Positions 9,244 to 18,275 of a stretch of DNA of 64,000 nt are shown one piece after another (position 1 is the first letter of the stretch; each line of letters starts with the position of its first letter). This stretch comes from Trueperaceae bacterium. Its GTDB lineage: Bacteria > Deinococcota > Deinococci > Deinococcales > Trueperaceae. The DNA is taken from positions 1-64,000 of the forward strand of contig PAMQ01000010.1 in assembly GCA_002707365.1 (NCBI GenBank), read 5' to 3'. A program made the translations under genes and the position numbers. A model generated the notes under the pieces. That model was not told the DNA's origin, ran no database searches, and worked only from the letters and a program-made list of their open reading frames with translations.

Positions 9244-10800
9244 ATGAAGCTCGTTATAAAAAGAGTGACCGGCTTGGGGTTAGTCGCCCTAGCTGTCCTG
9301 CTCCTGTTCGGTAACGCACAGGCGCAGAAGACTCTAACTATCGGTATGAATGAACTACCATCGTTGCTTGACCCGCCACGTGATTGGGCGATTGCAGCAA
9401 CCTGGATCCATATGAACCTGTTCGATTGCCTCGTTTGGCGTAATCGCGCAACAGCTGATTTCGAGCCCTGGCTCGCCACGTCTTGGAAGAACATCGATCC
9501 AACCACTTGGCGTATGCAGCTCCGGGAGGGCGTAACCTTCCACAACGGCGAGGAATTCAACGCCGATGCGGTTAAATGGACCTATCAGCGAATTACGAAT
9601 GCTTCAAGGGCCGAATTCATCACTTTCGGTCAATGGGCGTTCATTACTGACGTGGTGATTCATGGACCATATGAGGTCGATATCATTACTGACAAGCCCC
9701 AACCTGCCTTCCTCAGTAAAATGGCTGGCACCGGTTGCGGCATCCAAGCGCCTGGCGCAGGCCCAGCAATGACCCCTGTGGGTGATGGCGACTACCACCC
9801 AGTCGGCACTGGACCTTACAGTTTGGTCAGCTATGACCAAGATGATAATTTAGTCCTTGCAGCTAATTAGAGCTACTGGCATGGCAAGCCTGACATCGAC
9901 ACGATCATCTGGCGGTCCATTCCGGAGACTTCCACCCGGATTGCTAACCTCCTCACTGGCGACATCGATCTTTCGGTAGGTGTGCCTCCTCAGGATTGGG
10001 ATCGCATCAATGCCAACGACGGAACTTCGACGGAAGAGTTCCTGACCACGCGGGTAATGCTACTGTCGCTCCGGCAGGGTGGTTCGGAAGATCTGCCTGA
10101 CTGGGAAGGACCTACTTCGGATGTCCGCATCCGCCAAGCAATAAGCTATGCCATCGATCGCGAGACCCTGATCGATGTTGTCGGCGGACTTGGCATTCCA
10201 ACCTTGTCTCGTCTCACACCGCCAACCTTAGGCTGGGATCCCCTACACTACAACCAAGTAGGTGTTTATGATCCTCAAAGAGCTAAGGATTTACTTGCTG
10301 AAGCTGGCTACGATGGTGAGGAACTAACCTTCCACAGCAGCACTTCCTGGCTCATGCAGAAGGAAGTCAGCGAAGTTCTCGAAGCCATGTTAGAAGCCGT
10401 CGGTCTTAATATTGACCTTCAGGTTCTCGACGTGACTACCTTCCGTGAGCAGATTTACCGCCCCAACAAGAACGAAGAAATCTACATGGATGCCTTAGGA
10501 AACTCGTTCTTTGATCCATGGATCGCTGTTCGTTCGTTCGAAGAAGGCCGTCGATTCCGAACTGGCTGGGAAGGCTCAAGAGCCGACCAAGCTGAAGCTT
10601 TAATCCAAGCTGGTGCGGTTAACATGGACCCAGTCGAACGTGGTGCCCAAATGAGTGCAGTCTTCGATATCGTGCTACAAGAAGCGATTATGATCCCCCT
10701 TTACCAGATGAAGGATGCAATGGGTCGTACATCAGATCTTGAGTGGAGCATGCCACTTGACGGCTTCCTCTGGATGGGTGACGCTGTACTGAACCGCTAA
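9244..10800 (+). pseudogene. Peptide/nickel-type ABC transporter substrate-binding protein interrupted by an in-frame TAG
   Basis: From the ATG at 9244 (after AAGGAGG) the frame encodes a signal peptide (MKLVIKRVTG, hydrophobic core, AQAQ cleavage region) and the first lobe of an SBP_bac_5 protein through the GTGPYSLVSY motif. It then meets TAG at 9868-9870 (codon 209). The same frame continues without a break to 10800 with the expected second half: YWHGKPDIDT, the GDIDLSVG element, VRIRQAISYAIDRE and the C-terminal lobe. Only one codon separates the halves, at the position where this family has N-x-x-Y-W, so a single substitution (for example GAG to TAG) explains it. It may be a recent nonsense mutation, a sequencing error or readthrough. 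Both permease genes downstream are intact. Confidence 0.85.
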
Positions 10801-10864
10801 GCTATTAGGCTAAAATGTGGATCTCTTGAGAGTTCAACATTTCGCCTAGCTTTATGAAGTCGAT

Positions 10865-10895
10865 GCGGGAGCGAGGGTTTTTCCCTCGCTCCCGC
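10865..10895 (+). terminator. Perfect 13-bp hairpin between binding-protein and permease genes
   Basis: GCGGGAGCGAGGG (10865-10877) pairs perfectly with CCCTCGCTCCCGC (10883-10895) around a five-T loop. There is no U-tract right after it, so rather than a full terminator it may be a partial terminator or 3'-end stabiliser that keeps binding-protein mRNA more abundant than permease mRNA, as is common in importer operons. Confidence 0.65.
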
Positions 10896-10942
10896 AATCA
10901 CTACAAAATCTTTATATATAATAGATTCTTGAAAGATAAATC

Positions 10943-11860
10943 GTGACTCGCTATCTTCTCTCCCGACTTTTCCAAATGATCCCTCCTCTTCTGGGACTCA
11001 CTGTGGTCCTGTTTATCCTTATTCGTGTCGGTGGTGATCCCGTAGCGCACATGGTGGAACCGGATGCGACTGAGGAGGAAGTTCAACTTGTCCGTGAGGC
11101 TTACGGCTTTGATAAGCCATTTCTTGAACAGTACTTCACACAATTCAGCCTAATCATCCGAGGGGATTTCGGAGATTCCTTAAGATTTAAAGAGCCAGCC
11201 ATGCCACTTGTAATTGACCGTCTTCCTGCAACTTTAGAATTAGCACTTGCCTCCATTGTAGTTGCTCTTCTGATTGCAGCGCCGGCTGGCATATTGTCTG
11301 CGGTTTACCAAAACACATGGATTGACTTCTTAGTAACTACAAGCAGCACACTGGGCCGTGCAATGCCGAACTTCTGGATTGGAATAATGCTTATTTTAGT
11401 GGTGGGGGTGCAACTCCGGTGGTTACCGCCCTCAGGTCGGCTCGAGTTAGTATCAATTATCCTGCCGGCCATTACGCTTGGAACAAGTATCGCTACAACC
11501 TTAGCTCGAGTGCTGAGGTCAAGCCTGCTTGAAGTAATGCGGCGGGACTACATGACAACTGCCCACGCTAAGGGTTTAAAAAAGTGGACGGTTATCCTGC
11601 GCCATGGTTTACGCAACGCATTGATTGCAGTAGTAACAGTATTTGGTCTGCAAATGGCCTGGCTATTAGGCGGATCAGTAATTATTGAAGAAGTCTTTGC
11701 TTGGCCTGGCATGGGGCGCCTGCTACTTCGTTCGGTGCTTCTACGTGATCTTGCGGTAGTACAGGCTGGTGTGATGGTTTTCGCCCTGGTGATTATGTTC
11801 ACTAATTTAGTGGTAGACATTCTTTATGCCTATCTTGATCCCCGCATCCGGTACAGCTGA
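10943..11860 (+). CDS. Peptide/nickel ABC transporter permease, DppB type
   Basis: A 305-residue integral membrane protein starting with GTG at 10943 and the typical N terminus of the family (MTRYLLSRLFQMIPPLLGLTV). About six hydrophobic segments are visible, and the cytoplasmic EAA loop that docks to the ATPase is seen in the DYMTTAHAKGL region. It pairs with the DppC-type gene that begins on its last base. The cognate ATPase genes are not adjacent; they may be elsewhere or shared with the fused ATPase at 21340. The ribosome site is weak. Confidence 0.88.
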   Translation: MTRYLLSRLFQMIPPLLGLTVVLFILIRVGGDPVAHMVEPDATEEEVQLVREAYGFDKPFLEQYFTQFSLIIRGDFGDSLRFKEPAMPLVIDRLPATLELALASIVVALLIAAPAGILSAVYQNTWIDFLVTTSSTLGRAMPNFWIGIMLILVVGVQLRWLPPSGRLELVSIILPAITLGTSIATTLARVLRSSLLEVMRRDYMTTAHAKGLKKWTVILRHGLRNALIAVVTVFGLQMAWLLGGSVIIEEVFAWPGMGRLLLRSVLLRDLAVVQAGVMVFALVIMFTNLVVDILYAYLDPRIRYS

Positions 11861-12765
11861 TGCCCGCTACTGACCTTTCTGCTGAGGCAGCGTCTCGCAA
11901 GCCCCCACGATTTAGGTGGGTAAGAAGTCTATTGCGCAGTCCTGTGGGACTGCTTGGGTTTGTTTTAGTAGCAGGCGCTGTGATTCTAGCGGTCGGAGCC
12001 CCCCTGCTTGCACCCCATGATCCGACAGCCTTCAATTTTAAAGGGCGTTTGTTGCCCCCAAGTTGGCTTGGGGGTGAACCCGGATATTTTCTCGGCACTG
12101 ATCAGCTCGGCCGGGATCTTCTTAGCCGGTTGATTTTCGGTACGCGTATCTCGTTAGCGGTAGGTGTGATAGGCGTTGGTATTTCGCTATTAATGGGCGT
12201 GACTTTAGGCTTAATTAGTGGCTACATTGGTGGTTTAGTTGATAGTTTCATTTCCCGAGTTATTGATACTTTTATGGCCATCCCGTTCATCTTACTGGCC
12301 CTCGCTGTCGTCGGGGTGGTAGGAACAAGTGGCGGTAATAGCATATTAATTCTCGTGGTCGTACTTGGTCTTGCAAATTGGGTTGTCTTTGCCCGCGTAG
12401 TGCGAGGAGAAGTGCTTTCTGTCAAGAATCTCGAATATGTCGAGGCGGCAAATGCACTGGGACAGGTCTCTTTTCGCGTGATATATAAGCACGTCCTGCC
12501 GAACGTTACGGCTTCGATCATTGTCCTTGCAACTCTGCAAATCGCCACCGTGATTATTGCTGAATCGTCATTGAGCTTCCTCGGTCTTGGTGTCCAACCC
12601 CCGACCGTAACCTGGGGAATAATGCTCGCTGATGGTCGTGATCACCTTGCAACCTCCTGGTGGTTATCTACTTTTCCTGGTATCGCCATCACCCTGACTA
12701 CTCTAGGTATGATTCTATTGGGCGACTGGCTACGCGATGTACTTGATCCACGCATGAAAACCTGA
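11860..12765 (+). CDS. Peptide/nickel ABC transporter permease, DppC type
   Basis: A 301-residue permease whose ATG overlaps the stop of the DppB-type gene by one base (TGATG), indicating translational coupling. It has the DppC hallmarks: an N-terminal first helix (about 30-52), the FLGTDQLGRDLLSRLIFGTR segment near 80-98, and the EAA loop in VEAANALGQVSFRVIYKHVLPN. With the DppB-type partner it would form the inner-membrane channel for the importer whose binding-protein gene (9244) carries a nonsense codon. Confidence 0.9.
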   Translation: MPATDLSAEAASRKPPRFRWVRSLLRSPVGLLGFVLVAGAVILAVGAPLLAPHDPTAFNFKGRLLPPSWLGGEPGYFLGTDQLGRDLLSRLIFGTRISLAVGVIGVGISLLMGVTLGLISGYIGGLVDSFISRVIDTFMAIPFILLALAVVGVVGTSGGNSILILVVVLGLANWVVFARVVRGEVLSVKNLEYVEAANALGQVSFRVIYKHVLPNVTASIIVLATLQIATVIIAESSLSFLGLGVQPPTVTWGIMLADGRDHLATSWWLSTFPGIAITLTTLGMILLGDWLRDVLDPRMKT

Positions 12766-12824
12766 TCGCTAAAATGCAGAGAATAACCACACCTGAAATA
12801 CTCACAAGCACGTTAAACTAAGTT

Positions 12825-13826
12825 GTGATGAAAAAAAGCAGATCGAGCGTTCTGGTAACAGGGGCTTTGGGATTCGTTGGATTAAATGTTGTATACCGAC
12901 TAGCCAGTGTAGGTTGGCGCGTGATTGCACTTACCCGCCGCGCCCCAGATGAAACCACATTGTCATTTTTGGGAAACTATAGATCTCAGGTTAATTGGGT
13001 CAAAGGTGACGTAACTGATAGGGAGGGAATGCAGGACCTCGTGCAAAGCCAAGGCGTTACCCACATTTTGCACGCTGCCGCGGTCACTGCTACGCCAGAT
13101 GAAGAATACTCTGACCCAGCAAAAGTATTCGACGTAAATGCTACTGGTACGTTGAACTTGCTTGAGGCTGGTCGTTCTTCTGATGTCAAGCGCCTAGTAT
13201 TTGTGAGCTCAAGTGGCATATACGGCGCAGCACCACCAATACCGCTTAAGAAAGAAGAAGTCTCATTAGATATCACCAACATTTATACGATTGCTAAACA
13301 GGCTTCGGAACACCTTTGTCGGCGCTATGGCGAGCTTACTGGAATGAGTGTAGCTGTAGGAAGACTCGGCTCCGCGTACGGACCGATGGAGCGAACTACT
13401 GGCTCTCGCCTCGGCCTATCTCGTATTCACCAAGCTGCTCACGCAGCTTTGAATGGAAAAGAGATTACCGTTTTTGGAGCATCCACCTCACGCGATTACT
13501 GCTATGTTACCGATGTTGCGGAAGCTTTCGCATCACTCTTAGAGGTTGAAGTGCTCAACCACAACGTCTATAACGTTGGCGGTAACCAAGCTGAGACTCT
13601 TAAAACTGCACTAGAAGCAATAAGTGAAGCCGTTCCCACATTCAAGTGGCAAGAATCAGATGAACCGGAGGGCGCAGACATAACACTAGAGGCAAGCAAA
13701 GCCCGTGCCGGTATGGACCTACAACGGCTTAAAGCCGACACAGGCTGGTATCCTCATTTTGACCTTTATAGAGGGGTTCTGGCCTACATAAACTGGTTAC
13801 AGGAGGCACATCATGACAATTCTTAA
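12825..13826 (+). CDS. NAD-dependent epimerase/dehydratase (extended SDR)
   Basis: A 333-residue extended short-chain dehydrogenase with the GxxGxxG NAD-binding motif (VTGALGFVG, about residues 11-19), an SSSGIYG serine near 125, and the catalytic YxxxK as YTIAK near 150. Members act on nucleotide sugars or, in catabolic clusters, as sugar dehydrogenases. There is no Shine-Dalgarno; instead TAAACT sits five bases before the GTG (eight before the ATG at 12828), which fits a leaderless transcript. The next gene begins 18 bases after its stop. Confidence 0.82.
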   Translation: MMKKSRSSVLVTGALGFVGLNVVYRLASVGWRVIALTRRAPDETTLSFLGNYRSQVNWVKGDVTDREGMQDLVQSQGVTHILHAAAVTATPDEEYSDPAKVFDVNATGTLNLLEAGRSSDVKRLVFVSSSGIYGAAPPIPLKKEEVSLDITNIYTIAKQASEHLCRRYGELTGMSVAVGRLGSAYGPMERTTGSRLGLSRIHQAAHAALNGKEITVFGASTSRDYCYVTDVAEAFASLLEVEVLNHNVYNVGGNQAETLKTALEAISEAVPTFKWQESDEPEGADITLEASKARAGMDLQRLKADTGWYPHFDLYRGVLAYINWLQEAHHDNS

Positions 13827-13844
13827 AACGGATAGAAGTTCACA

Positions 13845-14843
13845 ATGAGTCTTCGTGTCGGAATTGCCGGAGCCGGTCAGGCAGGTGACCACCACGCTGT
13901 TGGGTTCTCCACGACCGAAGGAGCCGAAATCGTTGCGATAGCCGACCTCAACAAAGAGCTTGCCTCCTCAGTAGCTGATCGATACGGCGCCCGTGCAGTA
14001 ACCGATTGGCAGGACATGCTAAACATGGATCTTGACATATTGGTTGTAGCGTTGCCACACAATCTACACCTTGAGCCCGCTGAGGAAGCCGCTGCTAGAG
14101 GCATTCACGTACTGATGGAAAAACCGATAGCCATTACCCTTGAGGATGGGAAGCGCATTGTCGAAGCATGTAATAGGGCTAATGTAAGTTTAACTATTAG
14201 TTTTGTCCATAGGTACCGCGAAGAACTACAAATAGCCCGCCAATGGATCGATGAGGGGGCTATCGGTAAACCCATGGTGGCAAGAGAAACTATGGGGGGC
14301 CAGCGTGGCCCTCACTTAGGTGGCTGGGTAGAGAATCAAGCAGCAGCAGGTGGAGGCGTACTAATGTACAGCTCTATCCACGGCCTTGACCGACTCCGCT
14401 GGCTCATGGGATCCGAGGTTGCGTCTGTAACGGCCCAAGCTGCACGTTTTGACTCAAGTAGCGAAATCGAATCGAGCATCTCTGCCCTTTTGAACTTTAC
14501 GAACGGCGCAGTCGCCACCCTCACTTCTAGCGCTCCTCTCTACCGAGCTCAGCCCAAGTTCTGGGAAACTGAGATTTACGGTAGTAATGGGCTTTTAAGG
14601 CTTCGGACGCGCGAATGGGCCGAACTGAGTAGCGATAGTCGTCTTGAACGCATCGAAACCCACACGTTAAGCGAAGAGTTAGGTCCGCATTACAATTTTG
14701 GGCGACAGGCTGAAGCTTTCGTACACGCTATTAACCAAGGTACCGACCCTTACGTTAATGCAAAAGACGGGATTCGTTCACTGGAGATCGCCCTAGCTAT
14801 CTACAATTCTGCAGAACAAAATGAAACTGTTTATTTAGCCTAA
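13845..14843 (+). CDS. Gfo/Idh/MocA-family oxidoreductase
   Basis: A 332-residue protein with an N-terminal Rossmann motif (VGIAGAGQAGDHHA, residues 5-18), the family EKP motif intact in LMEKPIAI (near residue 94), and the usual C-terminal alpha/beta substrate domain. It is predicted to oxidise or reduce a sugar or polyol with NAD(P). It lies 18 bases after the epimerase gene and 127 bases before the GH127 gene, so a role in handling the sugar released by that hydrolase is plausible but unproven. Confidence 0.85.
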   Translation: MSLRVGIAGAGQAGDHHAVGFSTTEGAEIVAIADLNKELASSVADRYGARAVTDWQDMLNMDLDILVVALPHNLHLEPAEEAAARGIHVLMEKPIAITLEDGKRIVEACNRANVSLTISFVHRYREELQIARQWIDEGAIGKPMVARETMGGQRGPHLGGWVENQAAAGGGVLMYSSIHGLDRLRWLMGSEVASVTAQAARFDSSSEIESSISALLNFTNGAVATLTSSAPLYRAQPKFWETEIYGSNGLLRLRTREWAELSSDSRLERIETHTLSEELGPHYNFGRQAEAFVHAINQGTDPYVNAKDGIRSLEIALAIYNSAEQNETVYLA

Positions 14844-14970
14844 AACACTACTCTTAGGAACCTCAACATGAAAATAGGCTGTAAGAGACATTATTAGGCG
14901 TTTGCGAAGCTAATGGCCCAACAGATTACGGTAGAATCACTCGAAAAATAAGTTTGAAAAGGAGGTTTCT

Positions 14971-16839
14971 ATGGACTACCCCATTACCACAGTTTTATTC
15001 ACAGGCGTACGATTCAACGACCAATTTTGGTTACCGCGCCTTAAAATTAACCGTGAAGTAAGCATCCCCTTCAATTTTGCCAAATCCGAAGAGACAGGCC
15101 GAATTGATAATTTCACAAAAGCTGCTGGCCTGATGGAAGGACCCCACGAAGGAATTTTTTATGACGATTCGGATGTCTTTAAAGTAATCGAAGGTGCTGC
15201 TTATTCGCTCCATCTTCACCCAGATAAGGAGTTAAGCACTTATCTAGACGAGCTGATCAAAAAAATATCAGGCGCTCAGGAGGAGGATGGTTACCTCTAT
15301 ACTGCCCGCACGATAGATACAGAAGCAGTAACTCCAGAGAAGGAAGGAAGTACGCGCTGGTCAAACCTGGCGATTAATCATGAGCTATACAATGTTGGGC
15401 ACATGTACGAAGCTGCCGTTGCTCACTACCAAGCAACCGGTAAGCGTACTCTCCTGGATGTTGCGATCAAAAACGCTGAGTTGATCAACGATACCTTTGG
15501 TCCCGGAAAGATTAATGACGTCCACGGCCATCAAGAAATCGAAATTGGCCTAGTTAAGCTTTATCGCGAAACTCAAGAAAAACACTACCTTGATCTCGCT
15601 AAATTCTTCTTAGATCAGCGTGGTTATCTAGATCATCCCGATAGGCCCCCTTCCTATTCGGACGACCCGAGGGTTCATCAGGATCACCTACCAGTCATTG
15701 ATCAGCGCGAAGTTGTCGGTCACTGTGTAAGGGCAGGCTACATGTACAGCGCCATGACTGACATCGCTGCACTTACTGGTGACCAAGATTACGTTGAAGC
15801 GCTCGATGCTCTTTGGACAAATGCCGTTGAGGGACGCACATACGTAACTGGCGGCATAGGCTCTAGGCATAAATGGGAAGCCTTTGGTGAGGATTTTGAA
15901 TTACCTAACTCCGAAGCTTATGCCGAAACTTGTGCCGCAATAGCTAACATGATGTGGAACCACAGGATGTTCCTTTTGCATGGTGATGCAAAGTACATAG
16001 ATTTACTTGAAAGAACGCTTTATAACGGATTCCTTTCCGGAGTATCTATGCAGGGAGACGCTTTTTTCTACGTGAATCCATTATCCTCCGATGGGAAATG
16101 GGCCTTTAACAATGGGATTTCTGCGGAACGAAGTCCTTGGTTCGAAACCTCTTGTTGTCCAACAAACGTGACCCGAGTAATGCCGTCATTACCTGGCTAC
16201 GTTTACGCCTATAGTGGAACCGATATCTACGTTAATCTTTTTGTTGCTGGCACCGCTACCATCCCAACCTCTACTGGTAACGTAATGATTAATCAGGAAA
16301 CCGATTACCCGTGGTCAGGCGACATAACCCTCACAATAGATATAGAGCGGGAATTAGATTTCACCCTCCATCTCCGAATTCCTGGCTGGACAAGAAATCA
16401 ACCCTTCCCTAGCAATCTCTACCGCTACCTAAATAAGTCGGACCAGGAAACCTCCGTGTGGATAAACGGTAACCCCGTCAAGACTACGATAAACCAGGGA
16501 TTTGCCGTTCTCGAACGAACTTGGTTGCCGGGAGACAAGATTCATCTACGGTTGCCAATGGAAGCAAAGCGAATAGTAAGTCACGTTAATGTTGAAGAAA
16601 ACCGGGGTCTTACAGCTATTGAGCGTGGGCCAATCGTTTACTGTGCTGAGGGAGTCGATAACAACGGTAAAGCCCTGAACATTTCCCTCCCGGACAATGC
16701 TGACCTTGAGGCTGAATACAATCCAAACCTACTTGGTGGCGTTACCAAAATCTGTTGGAATGACGTGACCCTGATACCTTACTATGCGTGGTCACACCGA
16801 GGCTTAGGCGAGATGAACGTCTGGTTAAAACGCTCATGA
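14971..16839 (+). CDS. Glycoside hydrolase family 127 (beta-L-arabinofuranosidase-like)
   Basis: The 622-residue protein has the GH127 (former DUF1680) layout: an alpha/alpha barrel followed by beta-sandwich domains. The catalytic and zinc site of the characterised Bifidobacterium enzyme (Glu322, Glu338, Cys340, Cys417, Cys418) is matched with near-identical spacing by E303 (KWEAF), E319 and C321 (ETC), and the CC pair C395-C396 (TSCCPTN). These enzymes cut beta-L-arabinofuranosyl bonds using a zinc-bound cysteine nucleophile. There is no signal peptide, so it works on imported oligosaccharides. The start is fixed by AAAAGGAGG eight bases upstream. The mandelate-racemase-type gene follows after 73 bases. 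Confidence 0.87.
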   Translation: MDYPITTVLFTGVRFNDQFWLPRLKINREVSIPFNFAKSEETGRIDNFTKAAGLMEGPHEGIFYDDSDVFKVIEGAAYSLHLHPDKELSTYLDELIKKISGAQEEDGYLYTARTIDTEAVTPEKEGSTRWSNLAINHELYNVGHMYEAAVAHYQATGKRTLLDVAIKNAELINDTFGPGKINDVHGHQEIEIGLVKLYRETQEKHYLDLAKFFLDQRGYLDHPDRPPSYSDDPRVHQDHLPVIDQREVVGHCVRAGYMYSAMTDIAALTGDQDYVEALDALWTNAVEGRTYVTGGIGSRHKWEAFGEDFELPNSEAYAETCAAIANMMWNHRMFLLHGDAKYIDLLERTLYNGFLSGVSMQGDAFFYVNPLSSDGKWAFNNGISAERSPWFETSCCPTNVTRVMPSLPGYVYAYSGTDIYVNLFVAGTATIPTSTGNVMINQETDYPWSGDITLTIDIERELDFTLHLRIPGWTRNQPFPSNLYRYLNKSDQETSVWINGNPVKTTINQGFAVLERTWLPGDKIHLRLPMEAKRIVSHVNVEENRGLTAIERGPIVYCAEGVDNNGKALNISLPDNADLEAEYNPNLLGGVTKICWNDVTLIPYYAWSHRGLGEMNVWLKRS

Positions 16840-16912
16840 GTTGTAAAATTGACCTAACAAACAAGATGTATGCCCGAAAAAGATCCCCTTACTGGGCTCC
16901 TCAACACTCGCG

Positions 16913-18034
16913 ATGGGAGCAATTGACTTGCAAATAACCGACGTTACTGTAAATCGTTACGCTTGGCCCCGACCTCAACCAATTCGGAACGGACGATACA
17001 CCTACGTTACTATCGGGCTTAATCTTGTCCACGTAACCACTGACGCCGGCATAACGGGTATTGGTTACAGTGGTGGCACCGCTGCAGGCCGACCGGGTGC
17101 TGTCACCGAAGCCCTAATAGAACACTTCAAACAGGCCTTAATCGGCCGAAATCCCTTTCAGTACAGACGCATTTGGGATGAAATGTGGCAACCCAAGATC
17201 ATTGGTCGGCGGGGCATCTCAACGCAGGTCATCAGCGCAATAGACATTGCCCTTTGGGACCTAATGGGGAAAACTGTGGGTAAATCGGTACACAGTTTAC
17301 TTGGGGCCTACACCGACCGTATTCCTGCCTACATTGCGGGAGGTTATTACGAGGAAGGGAAAGGCCTCACTGAATTAGCTACTGAGATGGAGGAAAACCT
17401 CGCCCTAGGAGCAAAAGCTGTAAAGATGAAAATTGGCGGAGTTACCATTCAGGAGGATGTGATACGTGTAGCCGCTGTTCGTGAAGCAATAGGCCCTACG
17501 GTCAAACTATTAGTTGATGCGAATAACGCTTATGTAGCTTATGAGGCTATCGATATCGCCCGTCGGTTAGAGCCTTACGACGTCTTTTGGTTTGAAGAAC
17601 CGGTCGCCCCAGATGATTACCGTGGCCACGCCCGCGTTGCTAGGGCTACTTCTATCCCTATAGCGACAGGGGAGAATGAATATACGCGTTACGGTTTTCG
17701 AGATCTTATTGAACATGAGGCCGCTGCCATTTTCAACGCGGACGCACAAATCCTAGGTGGAATTACCGAATTCATGAATGTTGCTGCTTTAGCCGCATCG
17801 CAAGACCTTCACATCGCACCTCACGGTGCTCAGGAGGTACATATTCATCTAGTAGCCGCTATTCCGAACGGTCTCATGCTCGAGTACTATCGCGAAACAG
17901 TCGACCCATTAAGAGGCCAAATTTTCAAGGAAGAACTAGTTTTAGATGAAGACGGCTATGTACTAGTTCCTGACCGTCCAGGCCTTGGCATAACACCTGA
18001 CTACGATCTGCTAGAACCATATCGGATCAAGTGA
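16913..18034 (+). CDS. Enolase-superfamily enzyme, mandelate racemase/sugar-acid dehydratase type
   Basis: The protein is 373 residues from the ATG at 16913. That ATG has no ribosome site; TTG at 16928 follows GGGAG and would give the usual family start (LQITDVTV), so the true product may be 368 residues. Motifs include KMKIGG (the KxK base pair), LLVDANNAY and FEEPV metal ligands, ATGENEYTR, NADAQILGG, and APHGAQ with the His of the Asp-His dyad. The dyad marks the mandelate-racemase subgroup, mostly sugar-acid dehydratases, and separates it from the two MLE-type paralogues upstream. It sits after the GH127 hydrolase and sugar oxidoreductases and ends at a strong hairpin. Confidence 0.85.
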   Translation: MGAIDLQITDVTVNRYAWPRPQPIRNGRYTYVTIGLNLVHVTTDAGITGIGYSGGTAAGRPGAVTEALIEHFKQALIGRNPFQYRRIWDEMWQPKIIGRRGISTQVISAIDIALWDLMGKTVGKSVHSLLGAYTDRIPAYIAGGYYEEGKGLTELATEMEENLALGAKAVKMKIGGVTIQEDVIRVAAVREAIGPTVKLLVDANNAYVAYEAIDIARRLEPYDVFWFEEPVAPDDYRGHARVARATSIPIATGENEYTRYGFRDLIEHEAAAIFNADAQILGGITEFMNVAALAASQDLHIAPHGAQEVHIHLVAAIPNGLMLEYYRETVDPLRGQIFKEELVLDEDGYVLVPDRPGLGITPDYDLLEPYRIK

Positions 18035-18086
18035 AACCATAACAATGGCACTCCTGAGTGGGAGGGATCTTGAACATCAACGACAA

Positions 18087-18116
18087 TTCCCGAGCATCGC
18101 CAACGATGCTCGGGAA
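18087..18116 (+). terminator. Rho-independent-like terminator after the dehydratase gene
   Basis: TTCCCGAGCATCG (18087-18099) pairs perfectly with CGATGCTCGGGAA (18104-18116) around a CCAA loop, and five Ts follow a few bases later (18121-18125). It lies 52 bases after the stop at 18034 and closes the plus-strand unit. The rest of the 18035-18275 gap holds nothing else I can name. Confidence 0.8.
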
Positions 18117-18275
18117 AAGATTTTTAGGATTAGAAAAGTGGAGTTAATACCCGGTTCCGTCAAAATTCCGAAACATATTTAAACAAAAAAATTGCCCAGA
18201 AGAAAGTAATTTTAGGGAAACTAATGCCGTGTATTCGCTACATTTACGCCGTCTTACCCGTGTTTTCCTCTTAGG

